Origin: Cristatella mucedo
Lineage: Eukaryota > Bryozoa > Phylactolaemata > Cristatellidae
DNA length: 64,000 bases
Assembly (NCBI GenBank): GCA_009760855.2
Contig: WPIO01000006.1
Location: 10,143,501 to 10,207,500, forward strand
Direction: 5' to 3'
Numbering within the stretch: the first letter of the stretch is position 1; each line of letters starts with the position of its first letter. Position numbers and translations under genes: made by a program. Shown here piece after piece: positions 43,230-55,884 of this stretch. The notes beneath the pieces are model-generated. The model saw only the letters and a list, made by a program, of their open reading frames with translations. It was not told where the DNA came from and made no database searches.

Positions 43230-44545
43230 AGCCATTCTTAAGGTAAAGATCTCGTGGGTGTGTCCGATGATCTGGGCTGTACTGTTAGCCTCAGGTTCTA
43301 TCCCTACACGTTTCAAAGATACTGTTTTCAGGCCACTCATTAAGAATTTAACACTAAACCTGATGAACTTCGAAGCAGCTACTGCCCAGTCCCCTATTGC
43401 TGTTTCAATCGAAGGAACTGAAACAAATAGTAGCAGGCAAGTTTAACTCTTAACAATACATCAAACCTAGATAGTAAGTTCCAGTCAGGTTTTAGAGCTA
43501 ATCACTACACAACATTGGCACTTCTGAGAGTGTAAAACGACTTTATCAGGAACGCTGACTTGGGTTGGATTGAGTCTCTCTTCTAGCCTCTCTGCTGACC
43601 TATCAGCTACTTTTGATACCATTGGTCGACAAGTTCTTGTTGAGCTTCAATCGTCTAGCCTGGGCATCATCGGCACTGCACTGCAATAGCTTAGGTCCTA
43701 TCTTAGTTACAATAGATTTCCAAGAGTAGATGTCAATGACCAATCGTGATCAGGAGAGCATTTCAAGAATTTGGTACCTCGGGGATCAGTTGGAGGTCCA
43801 TTTTTAACAATTGATATTTTCCGCTTACCAATGCAATCGACAAGCACAATCCAGGCTTCCATTGTTATGCAGACGACACACTGTAATATTTGTGCGTCGA
43901 TCCCTCCCTGCCTTCCGGCACGTGACACTCTCCCATATTACAACATTCATTGCTGAAATTCGTAGGCGACGACATCTACTCCCCAGTTGCCAACTGCAGC
44001 ACATCCTATATCCAGCGGTCCTGAGCTACTACTTGCATGCGACTCACTTCTTCGACTGCTCTTTTGACTCAGATATGCTTCATACTTTCTCGTTGTTGCA
44101 TGTGATGAAGTCTGGAGAAGACTACCACATGGGCACGAAAAGCCACTTTGACTTTCAGTGTCCTTTAAAAGACTCTCCTGGGTAACCCCCACTTAGTCCT
44201 TGTGGCTTTAAGGAATTACAGACAGAGGCATAAATACATTCAAACTTGTAGGGCGGCAACCTTTCTCAAACTGAATGATGATAAAACCAACTTAATAGTT
44301 ACTGGCAAACCTAGCATCACTTGGAAACTGGAAAGCCTAATCCCAAAACCGGCTTGACCAGCATTTCTCTTGTAGCCTCAGCATGGAATCTGGGTGTCCT
44401 GTTCCAGAATTGCCTTTTATTAGAAAATCACATCTACTCCACAGTCAAATCTAACCACTTTCAGTTACATAACATTGCAAAAAATTCGACTTGCTTCCAT
44501 GAGGATACCACAGCCAACCTGGTCCAAACGGCTCACCAGGTCATC
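43230..44545 (+). mobile_element. Decayed LINE pieces with reverse transcriptase remnants
   Basis: Out-of-frame remnants show the order of a CR1/L2 reverse transcriptase: FKDTVFRPLIKNLTLNL (43,310), FQSGFRANHYTT (43,480), then a 3' end block (43,960-44,240). A further piece, ENHIYSTVKSNHFQLHNIAK, lies at 44,430. It is a mosaic of at least two copies. Confidence 0.6.
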
Positions 44546-44750
44546 CTCCAGAGGTTCACGCCTGGCTTCCTAATTTGCTATCTACATAGGTTCCGAGGGC
44601 AAGGTGATGAGGAGGTTGAACTGGTGTGCGCTCATCCTGATCGACTTGCTGATCTGCCACTCTCATAGCACGCTCTCATACGACATAGCCGGCCCACCAA
44701 CCAATATTGTTGAAAGGCTCTGCAAGTCGTTGGTACTTTACTCGTGGTTC

Positions 44751-44806
44751 TCTCGCCATGCAACTTCCTTTCTTCCTGTCTCGCCATGCAACTTCCTTTC
44801 TTCCTG
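44751..44806. repeat. Tandem duplication of 28 bases
   Basis: TCTCGCCATGCAACTTCCTT followed by TCTTCCTG occurs twice back to back with no difference, suggesting a recent duplication. Confidence 0.8.
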
Positions 44807-44814
44807 GTGAACAA

Positions 44815-46093
44815 CCGAGATCAAATGCTTCACATTTCACCTTATTTTTCAGCAGGTAATTATATGGCCTGCTTATGCTGCACGTGACTAGACCAACTTG
44901 CCCGATTTCCTGCATCCCGTGGCAGACAGAAGTGACATGTTCTTCATTACGGTTGTTGTCATCCATTGTTTTTGGCACCTCTCACGGTGGTACCTACGAT
45001 GAGGTATGTGTACGTTGTGCGAGGTGTGCACGAGCATTCCAGTGTGTCGTCGAATCTGTGATACAATCACTTGACATCAGAAAAGCCGATGGCCCGACAC
45101 ATCGACGGTGTTAAGGCCTTCGGCAGCAGCAGAGAATGACATTGGACACTAGTAAGCTGTCCAGTGATACCTGTCCGACTCAACTCATCTGAGCATCTAC
45201 ATTTTTTTTCATTCACCAACTTTGACATAGCTTAAAGAAGGGAGCTTTTTCTCGAGCTTCGGGGTCTGAAAAGCAAAATTGTGGGTAGCTGCCGAATCCA
45301 GCGGCAGTCCTTGTGGGGTCTGCCATTCCGCGGATCCTGCGGCCACCATACGCTGGCAGATGCCGATCTACTTGTGCCGTTTCTCAGCTTCAGAGCTTTT
45401 GGCCTGTAGCTCGTCAAGATTGTAACAGCACAAGCTCTCTGCCAACCTTTCGTACGGACATGACAGCATAGGGGCACTATGGTCTAGTTCACCATTTTCC
45501 CTTGGCTGTAACTGGAAAAGCTCAATCAAAACTCTTAGTGAACAGAACCACAAAAACTACGTAGAAAAAATTCCCTAATGCAGACAGCATTAAGTGAACA
45601 ATCCTAAAGTGCAGCTTTTTTTGGCTGGGAATCTCGGGGTTACATGCCAGCCAAAACCGATGCTCGGCACATCGTTCTGACGAAACCAGAGGATACTGAA
45701 GTCTCTAGGCAACATTTTCGTGATAGCTTCTCTCTTCTTGTTTCCACAAAGCTTGATGGATGATCTCCATCAGGCCCAGCTACAAGCAGCTGCGACGTCA
45801 TCAGAAAAAGCTTGGGTAACGGTCGGGACACGTGTTAGTACACGAGAGGCAATTACAGGTGTTAGTCCTCCGACCCATCATAGCCATATTGGCATACCTT
45901 GTTCTGTGCATCCTGCTTTAGAGCAGCTGACTGCTTCTTTATTGAGTCCCTCGATGGAATGCGCTGCTTCTATTAAACAAAGACAATGGTCACTTCGTTG
46001 CCCTTAGCAAAATCTCTGCAGTGCAAGATCAGCCCAGCCGAGCTAGGCTAATGTATATGCAGTCATCGAGGCCAGCCCCTAGCGTGCTCGCAC
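44815..46093. other. RPGR-like gene intron, no exon recognised
   Basis: A minus-strand frame near 45,370-45,550 ends in the charged peptide LQAKSSEAEKRHK, but no matching splice sites were found, so I do not call it. Confidence 0.35.
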
Positions 46094-46209
46094 CTGAGCT
46101 CCCTCATCGTCGGTGGAAATCGGAGTGACAGAGACGCTGTCTTCGTCGTCCTTATCTTCATCGTCATCGTTGTCGGCTCCTGCTTTTGGCTGTTTTCGCG
46201 AGGTGGGCT
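46094..46209 (-). CDS. RPGR-like gene, first acidic tail exon found
   Basis: The acceptor TTTCCTCCGTGTGCAG and donor CTCAG|gtgcga enclose 116 bases. Reading with two bases of a split codon gives PTSRKQPKAGADNDDDEDKD, then DEDSVSVTPISTDDEGAQ, and ends in phase 0, matching the phase-0 start of the 40 kb exon. The exon at 50.4-50.8 kb ends in phase 0, so at least one exon of length 3n+1 between 46.2 and 50.4 kb has been missed. Confidence 0.65.
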
Positions 46210-46369
46210 CTGCACACGGAGGAAAGGGGTTAAAGTGGGCACAAAGCAAGAAATAAAAGCCGTGCATAGACACTAGCCAATAAGACATAAGATGCTGAAC
46301 GCAAACAAAGTAGCTGTACGGGCAACTACATGCGCTCAAGTCTCTTGAACAAAGCGAAAGCCCTTAATA

Positions 46370-46765
46370 ATACTAATGCATTTGATATAATGCCCTCAGA
46401 GAACTCTTTCTCTTTATAGGCACTTTAAATTTGCTGCAAAGGGAGCACAATCGAATGGTCAGTTGTAGCATGCTTAATAACAACAAGCATAACATGGTTA
46501 GGGGTAACATGCACAGGGTCAGCATGCAAATATGGTTAGTGACCGCATGCACAGTGTCAGCATGAATGAGCACGTAAATGACGAATCACGTGGACCCACT
46601 AAATGCTGTGATAAATTTATGCATTTTTAGTTTTTTTTAATGTGGTCAAGTCAGAGAATGTCGTTATGCAAGTCGGAAGTGAGTTCCAGGCTTTGGGAGC
46701 ATACGAGCTAAAGGCACAGTCTCCAAACTGTTTGAGGTTTGTACAAGGTATAAGTAAACTTGGAC
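46370..46765 (-). mobile_element. CR1/L2-like LINE 3' fragment
   Basis: TAATGCCCTCAGAGAACTCT through GGGAGCATACGAGCTAAAGG reproduces the 3' untranslated block of the 20.4 kb copy on the minus strand. Confidence 0.7.
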
Positions 46766-48099
46766 ATTAAGTCATTGAACTGTCTCCATACACGAGGAGG
46801 TCCGATAGTTGCAGCCTGTCCCAGATACATCTAATACACACATATTCTGGTACCAAGCAAGCATTACTGCTTGCTAGTTCCTTGCTTTGTGCCGTATTAC
46901 CGTGTGCATGAAAATGTGAGTGGAAATTGCACATGATCAGTGTGGTAGAAGCCAAAGCTGCAAAAATGTACCGAGTTGTGGGTTTGCTAAGAGTTCACAG
47001 TCAGGCTGAGCATTGATGCTTTGCAGATGGGATCAGACCCGGTCTTCAGGCATCGTATACGTACAAAAGACAGCGCACAATGATGTACCTCCCTAGTCTG
47101 CGACTAAAAACATTGTTGGCAGAATTGCAATTCTCTTTGTTGCTGGCAATCGTACAGATTCTGAAACAGCTATGTCGTTTCTGGATGCAATCATGCCAGA
47201 GGATAACGTTGAAGCAAGGCTTCATAAGGCAATAAACCCGGCTAAACACACACACACACAAACACTCATACACACCTAAGCAAAGAGCAGCACTACACAT
47301 TTAGCACACCAAAAGATTCGGTCAGTTTTGTTATGAGTTCTCTTCTACTACCGCCTATAAAGTATGAGCAAGAGTTCATTACCACATTAAAGAAAAACTT
47401 TCTATCACAACTCATTTATCATTAACTGTTCTAGCTCCAGGCTAATTGCCGTCAAAGTATGAGCATGCACACCGACGTTATTGTCTATTCTCGTGCTCCG
47501 AACATCATTTTGTCGATAACAAGTATCTTGCTGCAGTCAGAATCGCTGGCCCATATAGAAAGTGATTCAAGGACATCAAATCTTGACCGTACTCAAGGGC
47601 ATCAAATTTTGACCCTATCTGATCACCAGCGATTGTGCCTGCAAAGTTGTCATCGATGGGTTACGTTGCTTCTTACGCGGGTTATGTCACTTCAAATTCA
47701 GCCAATACAGATTATATGGACATGCTTTTCCATTCAATGAGTGTCCAAGGCTTTGCTGCAACCACTTAATCATGCATACTCATTCTCAATTTGGCCTGAG
47801 CTACAGAAAGAGAGGCGGTATTTCAGTTATGATCTAGGAGCTTGCACGAATTAGATGGCTGTGCAAATCATTTCTGCCTTTGCTCGCAATTGGTAGCACC
47901 CACGATATTGAACCTAAGTACCAATTTTTTTATTAACAGACATTGATTGGGTCATCGTCTATGTAAAGAGGGCTGGCTTACGATGCAAATTTGATGGCAT
48001 TACAAGCCCTATAGAAACATGAACTCTATTAGAAATTGTGGGTCTAGTTACTGGTTATGCTAATATGGGATGCTAGCAGATAGCTCGACGGCACGTCCA

Positions 48100-48650
48100 T
48101 CAGAAGAATGAAGCCAGCCACAGAGCTAAGATGGCTGCCGGTTGATCAATGGATACAGAGCACAGTTCTTACGCTGACTCACAAGGCCCGCTACGGCTTG
48201 GCTCCTCTATACCTCGCTGAACTGTTGTACCAGTTTCAGCCTCCTCGTGCCCTCAGGTCCTGTATGGACAATAAATTAGCTATTCCATTCCTCCATTTAA
48301 AGATCGTTGGCGGCAGAAGCTTTAGCTCTGCAGGTCTTAGACTGTGAAACTCGCTTCCACGATTCTTATGCAATGACAAATACTCTCCTGCCAAGCTAAT
48401 CAGCTGTCAACTATGGCATATCCTTTCCAGCGGTTCTGAGCTGCTACTTCCATGGTACTCACTACCTCAATTGCTCACCTGACTCCGCTATGCTTCCCAC
48501 TTTCTCTTTGTTGCATGAGATTAAGTCTGTTGGCCGCCGAATGCGCACCGAGAGCCGATTAGGCTGTGATTACGCTATATAAAACTCTCCTGCCTAACAC
48601 CCACATAGTCTTTGTGGCTTTGGAGTTGCAGAGAGAGATACATTGCAGCT
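48100..48650 (+). mobile_element. LINE 3' fragment (family B)
   Basis: An open stretch of 79 codons reads LRWLPVDQWIQSTVLTLTHK, then RYGLAPLYLAELLYQFQPPR, matching the 28.8 kb copy. The 3' untranslated block is shared and ends near AACACCCACATAGTCTTTGT. Confidence 0.75.
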
Positions 48651-48879
48651 TTAAAAGCTGCTGCAAGTAGATCCCCAAGTTGGCAGGGGGCATTGATGCA
48701 GTCGAGCAATCGACAAGGCGTGTATACTGCAGCATATGCAGGCTTACAAATAGTGGTGCAAAATAGCTCCCATAGGTCTGTTTAAAACTACCTCAGACAG
48801 AATGAAGCAACGCTGAGTGGCCCACCTGAGATACAAGAATTGTGTAGCTCATTTACGACATCTCGTTAACATTATTGCA

Positions 48880-49620
48880 ATTCTCTTTACTCAGGACTTC
48901 CAATCAGTGGCCCCACTCCTGCGCAACTGGTGCAAAACTCAGCGGCTCGTTTGGTTTGGCAATACATCTGCCTCATTACATCCCTTCTGTCTGACTAGCT
49001 TTCTGTCGTTGCTTCTGTCTGACTACTCTGGCTTCCCGTCAAGCATAGAATCGACTTCAAGATCGATCCTCTGGCTTATGTAGAGGTCACTTCACTTGCT
49101 TGCACACTCCTATCTATCCAACCTGATTGCTTCTCCATTGGGCTCTCACACCACCCGTTCCTCAGTATCCAGCCATCTTGCCATCCCTGGCACTAAATTG
49201 AAATCTTTTGGCGATCGTGCCTTTAGCTCATTTGCACTGAAAGTTTGGAACTTGCATCCGGCCACGCTCACAGCCGGCAATGACCTTGCATCCTTTAAGT
49301 GACACCTAAGGACACTCCTGCGCCCTTCAGCTATCCCTTTGCCCCAGTGAACGTGTCTTTTCTTGTTCCTGTGTGCTCTCCGTGAGTACCAGGGAAAGCG
49401 ATAGTGCACATTACTCGTCGTAGGTCCTGCTAAGCGAATGGCCATGATTGTTTTCATGTTTGCTTTAGAATGCCGGCCTAAGCATGATACCTGTTTGTGC
49501 GCTTGATATCGTGTATGAAAGTAAACTTGAGTATTGATTCTCTTGCAACGTGTTGTAAGCGCCTGGATAGAGATTAAGTTCTCCTGGAGCCCCCTCGAAA
49601 TGAACCTATTATTACCAACA
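48880..49620 (+). mobile_element. LINE 3' fragment (family C)
   Basis: The remnant reads TKLKSFGDRAFSSFALKVWN, followed by AAGCGCCTGGATAGAGATTA and an ATTATT tail. It belongs with the 42.8 and 52.8 kb fragments. Confidence 0.65.
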
Positions 49621-50321
49621 CTAATGGTAGCCTGTGTCAGCTTTTGCTTGAAATGCCATTCCAAATGTGTGACAGTCATTCTCAAATCCTATCGAGAGCT
49701 GATTCGCTCTGAAGGAGCTGCCACCAAAGTGATTCCATATCAGGCTCACCTGGGTGCTTTGAGATATGCTTGGTCTCAGCATTCGATTGAGTAGCTCCCC
49801 GAAGTGGCGACAGGGCCGGAGGAGGGAGTGTGCTGCCGGCTCGTAAAGGAGGAAGTGTCCTGCTCAACAGTGGCGAGGCCTACAAGCAAGCCACACTGCA
49901 TGCAACAACCGAGGCAATGGTGGGTAAAAATGCACCCACCCCCACCCGCCTCCCCTCCCCCCCCCCGTTGGAGTGCAGAAAAAAAATGGTAGACGTGGAA
50001 TTACAACGAAAACGCTTGCAAGAAAAGTCTGCCATTTGTCTTTTTGGATAGCTGAAATTACACAATACTCTATCCACCCAGGACACATAGAACATTCTCA
50101 AATGCAGCGAAGGACATTTCAATCGCAGTCGCAAGAGCCTACTTCCCGTGAATAAGGTTGCACACGTGAGCACCGTAGAAGCAGAGTGAGGCATCGAAGC
50201 GAAAAGTTTCGCCTTTTAATCAGCTCCCACTCTTCTGTAAGAGCGGGAGCTGATGGCAGCATAATTAAAACAATTCCCGATCATTCAATAGAGAGGGAGA
50301 AAGAAACAGATAGAGAGTGTG

Positions 50322-50324
<3 letters not shown>

Positions 50325-50367
<43 letters not shown>
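50325..50367. repeat. (GA)n microsatellite
   Basis: About 21 GA units lie in the intron downstream of the last RCC1 exon, 80 bases from its donor. Confidence 0.95.
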
Positions 50368-50370
<3 letters not shown>

Positions 50371-50447
50371 CGTTAGAGCAGCCGCAGACGGTGATCGCCC
50401 AGGAGCTGGGAGCCCTGATTTCGGCAAACGTTGCACAGGCCAGTTAC

Positions 50448-50803
50448 CTCTGGTCTTTGCAGAGCTCGGCGCCTGTCGCGTGCCGTCGCGCTGAGCTCGT
50501 TGTCTGCCGAGAGACGAAGCGAATTCGCGAAGGTCGCGTTCAAGGGGTCGTTCAACCCAGCGCTGCCGCTGCCGCCGCCGTTCCTGACGCCCGGCTTGTC
50601 GTCGTCGTCGCCAGCTCCAACCGCCGACGCGGCCTTTCGCTGGGCCACGACAATAGTGTGACAGCCGCCGCAGCAAACAGACTGCACGGCAAACTTTGCA
50701 AACCTGGACACAGCGAACGGGCGAAACTGGTTGGTCAGGCTTTCACCAGTGAGAGCAAGCTTGCCGTGACGGCCGTCTCCAAAGGTGTACAGCTGTCCCG
50801 TGC
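50448..50803 (-). CDS. RPGR: RPGR-like gene: last RCC1 repeat and linker
   Basis: The acceptor TTTGTCTCGTGCAG is followed by 356 bases ending GAG|gtaact. The first codons encode TGQLYTFGDGRHGKLALTGE and later VCCGGCHTIVVA. This is nearly the signature of the final RCC1 blade of vertebrate RPGR (YTFGDGRHGKLGLG ... ACGGCHMVVF) and is the main reason for the gene symbol rather than a generic RCC1 call. It continues into a linker with an acidic DDDDK patch and ends with LSATARDRRRALQRPE, comparable to the LSARMRRRER region after the RPGR propeller. It begins in phase 1 and ends in phase 0. A glycine is missing in GKLAL compared with GKLGL. Confidence 0.85.
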
Positions 50804-51222
50804 CTGCACGAGACAAAGCGAGATCAATTACCGACCGCTCTGCAGAGGACCGAGCCAAAAAGCACGGGAGTGGCGATCGGCCTCCCCGTCCTGCCAGCAA
50901 GTCTGGCATACAGCGAGTCAAAAGAGCGCCTGTGCGAGCAGCACTGATCGTCTCTCTCGTCAGTCGGAGCGCCGACCGATCGACCGCTAGCTAGCGGCGA
51001 CAGGAGCAGCTGATCATCGAGTATTCCAGCGGCTCTCAACATTCCTAATGCCGCGACCCTTTAATACCGTTCTTAATGTTGTGGCGACCCCAACCATAAA
51101 ATTGTATGCGTGCAAAATGTAGAAATGCGTATTTTCCAATGGTCTTAAGATACCCCTGTGAAAGGGTAGGTCGACCGCAAAGGAGTCGCGACCCACAGGT
51201 TGAGAACTGCTGGAGTACTCAC

Positions 51223-51381
51223 TGGACACCGCAGCCGTGTGTCCATCGCCACAAGACACGGCTTTGATCTTGACGTCCTTCAGCGCACCCACGAGGCCCG
51301 GTGCGGAGGCGCTCACGACGCTGCTGCCCTGGCCAAGCTGTCCGTATTGGCCATCTCCAAAGGTGTAGAGCTTGCCCGAGC
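51223..51381 (-). CDS. RPGR: RPGR-like gene: RCC1 repeat exon
   Basis: 159 bases, phase 1 to phase 1, between acceptor GGCCCGTTCCAG and donor TCCA|gtgagt. The peptide GSGKLYTFGDGQYGQLGQG ... VSCGDGHTAAVS is a complete blade (YxFGxGxxGQLG ... xxCGxxHT). Confidence 0.85.
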
Positions 51382-52789
51382 CTGGAACGGGCCACACACG
51401 GAGTCGGCGATGTAAGCGCAAGCTCGATCGAGTGGCTTTCGAAGCGGGCGCTTTCGAAGCCACAGTGCTGTTGGCCACTGGATGCGCTGCCTGACGGGAA
51501 TTGACTGGAAACCGAGAAGCCGGACAGGTGGCCGTCGGGTCACGTGGCCAGCCGGCTCTCGCAAGGACCTGTCGGACCGGCCGGATAGCAGCAGGCCTGG
51601 CAGCGAGCGCAGCTGCTGGTCGCAGCGCGAAGCCTGATGACGAATCGAGGCGCTAGCGTGCACTAGCACAGAAGGGCAGGAGGAGCAGACAGCGGCGGCG
51701 GGCGGGAGTGAACGAAAAACGGAAGCAGCACAAGAGCAACGAAAAAACTAAATAGGGCGCGATGGGAAACATTGCCATAAGCCACGCACTTGTCGGGCAA
51801 TAGAAACCGTAAAAGCAGATCGAACATGCAATTTCTGCTTAAGATTGCTTAACTAAAATCACATTTTCGACATGACTGCGACCCGGTACGTGCTACGAAC
51901 GCGCTCAGCTTTGGGATAAAATCGGCAAGCATCCGCTGCCAACAGGGTTGCGCACATGTGCAAACTCATGGCAAGTAAGAGAGATGGCTATTCAAAAGCT
52001 TCCAGAAGGCTGCTAAGACTTCTGCTTGATTCTATGACATACACATGACTCCGGCTGTTTTGCAGCTATCTGCACGTAATCAGAGGACAAGCTAAACCTG
52101 TAGCCAGCTGCACAGCGGCTGCCTGTCAGAGAGCAGCCGAAGCAGAGCCACAAGTCGATTTCATTACACTTGCCTGGGGGCACTGTCGAATTGAGCGACC
52201 CGGACGACTCGAGGCTTTTCAGCTGTTAGTGTCAAGTATAAGCCATGAGCAAACAGCCCTGGTCGGTTATCGCACGACAGGGCTGCAATAGCCTCACCAT
52301 TACCGGCATTATGCTGATCCAGGCACTTCTGAAGTGGCATGCTTCCGGCAGTTGACCCAGCCGTCATTGCCAGCAGCTCGGTTCACTGAACATTTCCCTC
52401 CTCACAATCTGGCCGTGCCACTTTCAGCTCTCTCACGGTCCCTGCTCAGTGCTTCTCAGCCCTTTCTATAATCCCGTGTCTGACGTTTGCCGTTACTTCT
52501 GCATTGCGATGCACAGCTGCAGAGCCAATCACTCAGGCGATGGCGCTGTGTATTGGTTCGGCCAAAAAATGCGCTGCTTGGAATTACTACCTATCTCACT
52601 TGCTTATTTTGATTTGAATACAGCTAAAGTTGCCAAAGCCCGAATCAGACAGCTTGTCCAGCTTCTGTCTGGATGCTTCGAGTGCTTACCTTTGCAAGGT
52701 CCATGCATGCTACCAACAGCTGGGGTCGTACTAACCAGTGGCTCTGAGTGTCTTCTTGTGTGCTTGTGCATCCTGGTCTCAGCTTCAAA

Positions 52790-52930
52790 ATCGTGTGTTT
52801 TGCCATGCTTGTCTAAGCATGACACATTGCATGTCACCGACTCGTAATAATTGCTTCTCTTGCAGTAAGTTGTTAAGACCTCCTCGAATAGAGATTTGCT
52901 TCTCATTGAGGTTATACAAACTACTTAGGA
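52790..52930 (+). mobile_element. LINE 3' tail (family C)
   Basis: GTCTAAGCATGACACATTGC, TCTCTTGCAGTAAGTTGTTA and GAATAGAGATTTGCTTCTCA match the 43.1 and 49.5 kb tails. Confidence 0.6.
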
Positions 52931-53319
52931 TTATCATTATAATTATAACTGTCTCAAGTGTGCCACCATATGCCTCTGCAGCAACCTGTGAAGAAGTAAT
53001 TATTTCAGCCACTTGCTTCCTCCGTGAATGGTGGATCCTGGCGACACGGTGATTGGGTATTCAACTGCAAATAACTGAATACCATTCGATTGCAATTTAA
53101 CCCCAATCGAACGAGTAACAATGTCCATATATATTTATTCATTGCTACTAAAGTGTCATCTTGCAAGGACACTGCTTCTGGAACCGGTGGACATTCGCAG
53201 TGAGTGTCCCCACCACCGCATGTGGCCTCCAGCTGCTCGTATAACATGATCCTTCAGTGGCCACATGAGCCAAAAGAATAGCTCCGGATATGATCCATTC
53301 CAGCAGGATCTAGAGCTAC

Positions 53320-54270
53320 GATCTTGTATTGCTACATTATTCTAAACGACAATAAAACTGAACAGCTACTCATAGGACACCCTAAGCATGTGGCTGGACT
53401 AGACAACTTTACTCTTCTAATGGATGATGCTGCTGTGCAACCATCACAGCGTGCTCTGAATTTAGGAGTCGTCTTTGACAACTGCCTAAATGTTGAAAGT
53501 TTCATTAGAAAACTGCCTCCACAGCAAGCTATCCCTTTGGATCCCTATCTAAGATAAATGAGTGTCTGCCACGGTGGCTTGCAAAAATTTAGCTAGATCC
53601 CTGATCCTGTTTAGGCTGAATTATTACAATTCCATTTTGGCTGGGCTAACAAAAAGTCATTCGGTCACTGCAGCTCGTGATGAATAGGGCTGCAAGGATT
53701 TTTTTTTTTAAATCCCAGATGTTCGGCTCTGTCTCCTTTGCAGAAGGAGCTTCGATGGTTACCGGTCGATCAACGTATTCAGAGTCATGTTCTTATGCTA
53801 AGCCACGAGGCCCACCATGGCTTGGCTCCTACGTGCCGAGCTGAACTGATGTGCACCAGTTTCTGCCTCCTCGTGCCTTCAGGTCCTCTTTAGACCATAA
53901 ATTAGCTGTCCCATCCCTATGCTGAAAGATCGTTGATGGCAGAAGCTTTTTCTCAGCTGGTCCTAGACTGTGGAACTCACTTCCACAATTCTTATGCAAC
54001 AGCATCTACTCTCCTCCTGCTGACTGTGCAATGTCCTTTCCAGTCGTTCTTGGCTGCTACGTCCATGCTACTCACTTCTACGATTGCTCTTCTGACTCAG
54101 CTCAGCTTCACACGTTCTCTTTGTTGCATAAGATGAAGTCTGCTGGCGATCGTAGGCATACCGAAAGCCGCTGCTTAGGCTTTGAGTACACTCTAGAAAA
54201 CTCTCCTGCTTAACAACCACCAAGTGTTTGTGGCTTTGTGGAATTACGGACGGACATACATTACATTCCA
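53320..54270 (+). mobile_element. LINE 3' fragment (family B) with reverse transcriptase remnants
   Basis: The remnant readings QRALNLGVVFDNCLNVESFI (53,440) and KELRWLPVDQRIQSHVLMLS (53,750) occur in the expected order, followed by the family B 3' block ending near 54,270. Confidence 0.7.
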
Positions 54271-54872
54271 TTACATCTAGTGCTAGGCTCGCTAGCGTTC
54301 TCCGGTAAAGGGAGAAACCTGTTAGGAGTCGTGCTAGAAATGCGGAACCATGCAGTTTGTGCCAATCGATCGACTGGCTGTGGCAGCTCAACGGCATCGG
54401 CAGGCATCGGCAGTACGGCACACGGCTTGCAGCCGGCCACGCCCCTGCCAATGTGACATCGTGCGACAGGACAACGGGCCTCGACAGGAGACGGCGACCG
54501 GCTGCAATCAGCAAGGTGGAGAATGTCTTTGGTATGCAGCCGACCAGGAAAGCCGTACTGCAAACAGTCTAAATCGTGGCGTGCTGGCTCCTCGGCAGCC
54601 ACAGTTGCACGACTCGATAAGGCCGCAGGGTGCATCAGGAATGCAGCCACAAATCGCCGCCGTCAGAGGCCGATGGCTGCCGTGGCAACGGTGCGTGCAC
54701 CGACTACTGCCAACACTGGCAGTAGTATGTCGAAGTACGAACGGCAGCGCAAGAAACCGGTGCCAGACAGACTGCACAATCTGCGACACCTCTAATTTCG
54801 GCAGATGGCGGCCACCTCGCCTCGAGGCAGGGGCTCGCACAGCGATCCGGCAACGCTGCGGCAAGCACCTAC

Positions 54873-55031
54873 CGGTGACGACTGCCGTGTGGCTGCCTCC
54901 GCACGCCACACCGACGGCCTTCTCACTTCCGGACAAGCTGACGTGACCCGGAAATGCTGTGTCCTTGGAGCTGTCGCCTCGGCCCAGCTTTCCTTCGTCA
55001 CTTTCGCCAAAGGTGTACAACCGGCCATCCT
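54873..55031 (-). CDS. RPGR: RPGR-like gene: RCC1 repeat exon
   Basis: 159 bases from acceptor CCTTTATTAG to donor ACCG|gtaggt, phase 1 to phase 1. EDGRLYTFGESDEGKLGRGD ... VACGGSHTAVVT corresponds to the RPGR blade reading ELYVFGEPENGKLGLP ... VACGGEHTVVLT. The shared ENGKLG/DEGKLG and VACGG blocks support collinearity with RPGR. Confidence 0.85.
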
Positions 55032-55568
55032 CTAATAAAGGAAGCAAAAGTATTTTGAATCGGTCACTACAGCATAAACAAGCTTGAACATTAGACTGCA
55101 TGGTACCTAACCTAATCTTCGATAGCTTGATGCAGCCAGTGGCAAAGCCAAGGGTAGGGCGTGGGACAATGACCCCCTCGCCCTGATGAGGGGGCAGCGA
55201 CCACTTCTGCCTCTCCTTACATCAGGTCGGGCAGAAGGGGAGCAGTCTGGAAAGGGCAGCCTACTTCCAGTCGATGAGCTACCGTGATGAGTGTGCTTCG
55301 AACCAGCACTGCGATTGTGTGCTAAAGTTGTTCCTTACTTTCGAGTCTTGCACTCCAGCTACATGGAAGTCTTGGTTCATCCTTGATTGGATCAGGTTGA
55401 TTTGCCAACTGCCGAGTATGGGAGCAAATTTCTTTGTGAGGAGCATGAGCAAACCACATCGGAAAAGCTTTTTGGAAGGCTGATCATGGCGATGCAGCAA
55501 AGTGTTTGAATAGGCAGCCCGGCATGAGTCAGCCTTACTTCAAAGTGGCCGGTGAAGCCCAGCCGAGC

Positions 55569-55884
<316 letters not shown>

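Noticed and set aside
45368-45553. Additional RPGR-like exon ending in KSSEAEKRHK
   Set aside because: Charged residues fit the tail region, but no acceptor or donor with compatible phase was found.
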